Shown here in pieces: positions 5,859-8,050 of a stretch of 8,050 bases of DNA (position 1 is its first letter; each line of letters begins with the position of its first letter). Position numbers and translations under genes: made by a program. Origin of the DNA: Phycisphaerales bacterium UBA2402 (lineage in GTDB: Bacteria; Planctomycetota; Phycisphaerae; Phycisphaerales; UBA1924); contig DDSA01000089.1 in the NCBI GenBank assembly GCA_002343715.1, positions 1 to 8,050 on the forward strand, in the 5' to 3' direction. A model generated the notes under the pieces. The model saw nothing but the letters and a program-made list of their open reading frames with translations. It was not told the origin of the DNA and did no database searches.

Positions 5859-6674
5859 ATGCCCACAACCGCACCCGCAACCCTCATGAACCAGATCAGC
5901 AAGGGCCGCAAGGCCCGCCCGCGCCGCGTGATGCTGTACGGCACGCACGGCATCGGCAAGAGCACCTTCGGCGCGATGGCCGAGAAGCCCATCTTCGTCC
6001 CCACCGAAGATGGCCTGGCCGACATCGACTGCGAGTCGTTCCCGCTGGCCCGCAGCCTCGGCGAGGTGATGGCGGCGCTCGAGTCGCTGTACTCGGGCGA
6101 CCACGACTACCGCACAGTCGTCATCGACAGCCTCGACTGGCTCGAGCGCCTGATCTGGGCCGAGGTGTGCGCCGACGAGAACGTCGAGAACATCGAGAAG
6201 ATCGGCTATGCCAAGGGCTTCTCGTTCGCCATCGACAAGTGGCGAGCCGTTCTCGGTGCGCTCGATGCGCTTCGCAGTGATCGAGGCATGACCGTCGTGC
6301 TCATCGCCCACGCGAAGATCGAGAAGTTCGAGAACCCCGAGACCGTGCCGTACGACCGCTACTCGCCGCGACTGCACAAGCTCGCGTCCGCGCTTGTGCA
6401 GGAGTGGGCCGACGAGGTGCTCTTCGCCACGTACAAGGTCCACACCGTCAAGGTGGACGAGGGATTCAACAAGGCCAAGCACAACGGCGTTTCCACCGGC
6501 GAGCGGATCATCCGCACCGTCGAGCGTCCGGCGCACGTTGCCAAGAACCGCCTGGGGTTGCCCGAGGAGATCCCGCTGGACTACCGCGTCTTCGCGGCGC
6601 TCGTGCGCGGCGAGGACCCCTCCGCAGCCGTCGTCACCCCTGCCCCCACCACCGACAACGCCGGCGCGGCCTGA
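5859..6674 (+). CDS. Sak4-like RecA-fold ATPase (AAA_24 phage nucleotide-binding protein)
   Basis: This 271-residue P-loop ATPase is of the phage AAA_24/Sak4 type, a RecA/Rad51-like protein that promotes single-strand annealing or recombination. Walker A GTHGIGKST is at 28-36. The conserved PIFVPTEDGLADID follows at 44-57, Walker B TVVIDSLDWLERL at 86-98, and a sensor-like VVLIAHAKI at 146-154. Then come a YSPRLHKLASALVQEWADEV stretch and the characteristic FATY strand. The ATG at 5859 has GGAGA at 5850-5854 and puts the Walker motif 28 residues in, typical for the family. An upstream in-frame GTG at 5757, overlapping the previous stop as GTGA, would add 34 residues with no obvious homology. 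The next gene encodes a DUF669 protein, the partner type often found beside Sak4. It is likely cytoplasmic and made in the replication phase of a phage-like element. Confidence 0.9.
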   Translation: MPTTAPATLMNQISKGRKARPRRVMLYGTHGIGKSTFGAMAEKPIFVPTEDGLADIDCESFPLARSLGEVMAALESLYSGDHDYRTVVIDSLDWLERLIWAEVCADENVENIEKIGYAKGFSFAIDKWRAVLGALDALRSDRGMTVVLIAHAKIEKFENPETVPYDRYSPRLHKLASALVQEWADEVLFATYKVHTVKVDEGFNKAKHNGVSTGERIIRTVERPAHVAKNRLGLPEEIPLDYRVFAALVRGEDPSAAVVTPAPTTDNAGAA

Positions 6675-6733
6675 GTGCCGTTGCCGTTGCCCATCCCTCA
6701 TCCGTCCATCACCAATCGCAAAGGAACTGACTC

Positions 6734-7204
6734 ATGGCAACTCTGAACAACTTCGACGCAAACCAGGTTGACCCGTCCGTCGCGCTCGATCCGCTCCCCG
6801 CGGGCAAGTATCTCGCCGTCATCTCCGAGTCGGAGCTCAAGCCGACCAAGACCGGGGGCGGCAAGTACCTGCAGCTGACCTTCCAGATCATCGACGGTGA
6901 GTTCAAGGGCCGTCTGGTCTGGGCCCGCCTCAACCTCGAGAACAAGAGCGAGATGACCGTCAAGATCGCTCGCGGCGAGCTCTCGGCCATCTGCCGCGCC
7001 ATCGGCGTCATGCAGCCCAAGGACTCGGTCGAGCTCCACAGCGTGCCGCTGGAGATCAACGTCGGGCTGAAGAAGCGCGACGACAACGGTGAGTTCACCA
7101 ACGTCATCAAGGGCTACGCCAAGAAGGGCGGTGGCGGTTCGACGGTGAGCGCCCGCGCTCCCGTCGGCGTCGGCCCGGGGAGCACGCCGCCCTGGAAACG
7201 CTGA
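6734..7204 (+). CDS. DUF669 protein, probable phage single-stranded-DNA-binding partner
   Basis: The 156-residue product matches the DUF669 pattern: an N-terminal DPLPAGKYLAVISESELKPT, then GGKYLQLTFQIIDGEFKGR at about residues 46-64, a WARLNLENK segment, and a later YAKKGGGG tail. DUF669 proteins are encoded beside phage recombination ATPases and are thought to bind ssDNA and help the annealing protein; that role is known for similar pairs and inferred here. The start ATG has AAAGGA at 6720-6725, 8 nt upstream. A 59-nt gap separates it from the ATPase gene and shows only a short GCCGTT repeat. The C-terminus is basic and glycine-rich, unlike the acidic tip of classical SSB. The stop TGA is overlapped by the proposed CTG start of rusA. 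Confidence 0.85.
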   Translation: MATLNNFDANQVDPSVALDPLPAGKYLAVISESELKPTKTGGGKYLQLTFQIIDGEFKGRLVWARLNLENKSEMTVKIARGELSAICRAIGVMQPKDSVELHSVPLEINVGLKKRDDNGEFTNVIKGYAKKGGGGSTVSARAPVGVGPGSTPPWKR

Positions 7205-7563
7205 GTCCATCTGGTCGCGTCCTCGAGCTCCCGTACCCGCCCAGTGTGAACCACATCTGGCGACGGATGGGCTCCAGGACCGTGCTGAGCCGCGAGGGGC
7301 GGCGCTACCGCGCAAGCGTGTGCGCCGCCCTCGCGGTGATGCGTGTGGTGCGGATGAACGGTCGGCTGGAGGTGCGTGTCACCGTCTGCCCGCCCGACAA
7401 CCGCCGCCGCGATCTCGACAACGTGCAGAAGGCACTGCTCGATGCCCTGGCCAAGGGCGGGGCGTACCGCGACGACTCGCAGATCGATCGGCTGGTTGTT
7501 GAACGCGGCCCGGTGACGCCGAGCGGCAAAGTGCTGGTGGAACTCACAGAGATAAAGTCATGA
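7201..7563 (+). CDS. rusA: RusA-family Holliday-junction resolvase (proposed CTG start)
   Basis: This is a metal-dependent endonuclease that resolves Holliday junctions late in recombination. The RusA core is clear: RRRDLDNVQKALLDAL then YRDDSQIDRL, giving catalytic acidic residues D71 and D73, Lys77, and D91/D92 with the 7201 numbering. These align with the known D70, D72, K76 and D91 of E. coli RusA. The N-terminus LELPYPPSVNHIWR, typical of the family, lies upstream of the GTG at 7246, which is the Val of PPSVNH and cannot be the real start. Back to the in-frame stop at 7090-7092 there is no ATG, GTG or TTG. CTG 7201 overlaps the DUF669 stop (CTGA) and gives a 120-aa product, the usual family length. 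CTG 7192, with GGGGAG at 7177-7182, is an alternative. The function is secure; the exact start is inference. Confidence 0.88.
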   Translation: MSPSGRVLELPYPPSVNHIWRRMGSRTVLSREGRRYRASVCAALAVMRVVRMNGRLEVRVTVCPPDNRRRDLDNVQKALLDALAKGGAYRDDSQIDRLVVERGPVTPSGKVLVELTEIKS

Positions 7564-7838
7564 CCGTTCCGTGTCCACAATGCGGCAGTACGACTCGACG
7601 CTTCGGCTTCTGCTGCGAGCCATGCCATGCACGCTATATGGCGGAGCAACGCAAGAAGTGGAACGCGCCGGCAACAGGCGTGCATCAGCCCGAGCGCGTT
7701 GGATACTTCTCGCCGAGCACCGAGGCTCGTGCCTGGTTATTGTCTCGGCCGGGACGCCCCGATCCATGCTGGGATACCGATGAGCAGGTTGGATTGTGGT
7801 CGATCTGCGTGCGAGCGATCGAGGAGGCGGCGGCCTGA
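7560..7838 (+). CDS. Small zinc-ribbon protein, 92 aa
   Basis: The function is unknown. The start ATG overlaps the rusA stop as ATGA, with no strong ribosome site of its own, so it is probably translated by re-initiation. The N-terminus has CPQC (C5, C8) and CCEPC (C18, C19, C22), giving a Cys4-type zinc ribbon of about 20 residues. A Lys/Arg-rich RYMAEQRKKWN follows, then a Trp-rich tail (PCWDTDEQVGLWSICVR). Small ribbon proteins of this size are common in phage replication clusters and may bind nucleic acid or a partner. The gene ends one base before the helicase ATG, inside a TGATG junction. Confidence 0.75.
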   Translation: MTVPCPQCGSTTRRFGFCCEPCHARYMAEQRKKWNAPATGVHQPERVGYFSPSTEARAWLLSRPGRPDPCWDTDEQVGLWSICVRAIEEAAA

Positions 7839-8050
7839 TGGAGCTCCGTCCCTACCAATCCGAAGCCATCGCCGCGGTGTACGAGCACCTGCGGACCCGC
7901 GACAACAACCCCTGCGTGGTCATCCCGACCGGCGGGGGCAAGACGCCCGTCATCGCCACGATCTGCCGCGATGCGGTTGGCCAGTGGGGCGGCCGCGTCG
8001 TGCTGCTTGCGCACGTGAAGGAACTCCTCGAACAGGCAGCCGACAAGCTC
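7838..8050 (+). CDS. SF2 DEAD/DEAH-type helicase (type III restriction/phage helicase family), N-terminal part
   Basis: The first 71 residues of an ATP-dependent SF2 helicase are visible; the gene runs off the right edge. LRPYQSEAI at the start is the Q-motif region, PTGGGKT (residues 30-36) is Walker A (motif I), and VVLLAHVKELLEQ is motif Ia. This is the DEXDc-type N-terminus of phage-encoded helicases and of ResIII-family proteins. Its place after Sak4, DUF669, RusA and a zinc-ribbon protein points to a replication or recombination helicase, not a restriction enzyme. GAGGAGG at 7821-7827 lies 10 nt before the ATG, which itself overlaps the preceding stop by one base. Confidence 0.9.
   Translation, partial: MELRPYQSEAIAAVYEHLRTRDNNPCVVIPTGGGKTPVIATICRDAVGQWGGRVVLLAHVKELLEQAADKL

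Noticed and set aside
5835..6701. 288-codon minus-strand frame opposite the Sak4-like gene
   Set aside because: The opposite strand carries intact Walker A and B motifs, so this is a shadow.

Overview
The window is GC-rich bacterial DNA with twelve genes, all on the + strand and tightly packed. It reads as an accessory region, either a prophage or an integrative element, or a defence island beside one. The composition and the presence of a small sigma-factor-like gene inside a phage-type module would suit a GC-rich environmental bacterium such as a planctomycete, but nothing in the window fixes the taxon. Both end genes are cut by the window edges.

Left block (1-4587). It opens with the C-terminal 434 residues of a type I restriction enzyme R (motor/endonuclease) subunit. 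A small XRE-family DNA-binding regulator and an ImmA/IrrE zinc metalloprotease follow closely, with a 4-nt ATGA overlap between them. Such pairs commonly act as repressor and repressor-cleaving protease. Two genes I do not recognise come next, of 391 and 316 codons. They overlap by 8 nt, with a near-perfect Shine-Dalgarno sequence inside the end of the first. The second has an apparent zinc-ribbon segment and a possible C-terminal helix-turn-helix. These two are the best candidates for something undescribed.

Spacer (4588-4802). This 215-nt leader is the only sizeable gap. It is rich in inverted repeats: a 12-bp perfect palindrome, a 12-bp stem with wobble pairs, a GCGGCG hairpin, and a long hairpin that buries the Shine-Dalgarno and the GTG start codon of the next gene. 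It looks like a cis-regulatory RNA leader.

Right block (4803-8050). The order is a small sigma-70-like factor, an unknown 100-aa protein, a Sak4/AAA_24-type RecA-fold ATPase, a DUF669 protein (probable cognate ssDNA-binding partner), a RusA Holliday-junction resolvase, a small zinc-ribbon protein, and the start of an SF2 helicase. This is a phage-style DNA recombination/replication cassette. Coupling is tight, with ATGA, a possible GTGA, TGATG and a probable CTGA junction. The rusA gene has no ATG/GTG/TTG that would keep its conserved N-terminus, so a CTG start at 7201 is proposed.

I saw no tRNA or rRNA, CRISPR array, insertion sequence, attachment site, or intrinsic terminator with a T-tract. 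I could not confidently place a promoter.
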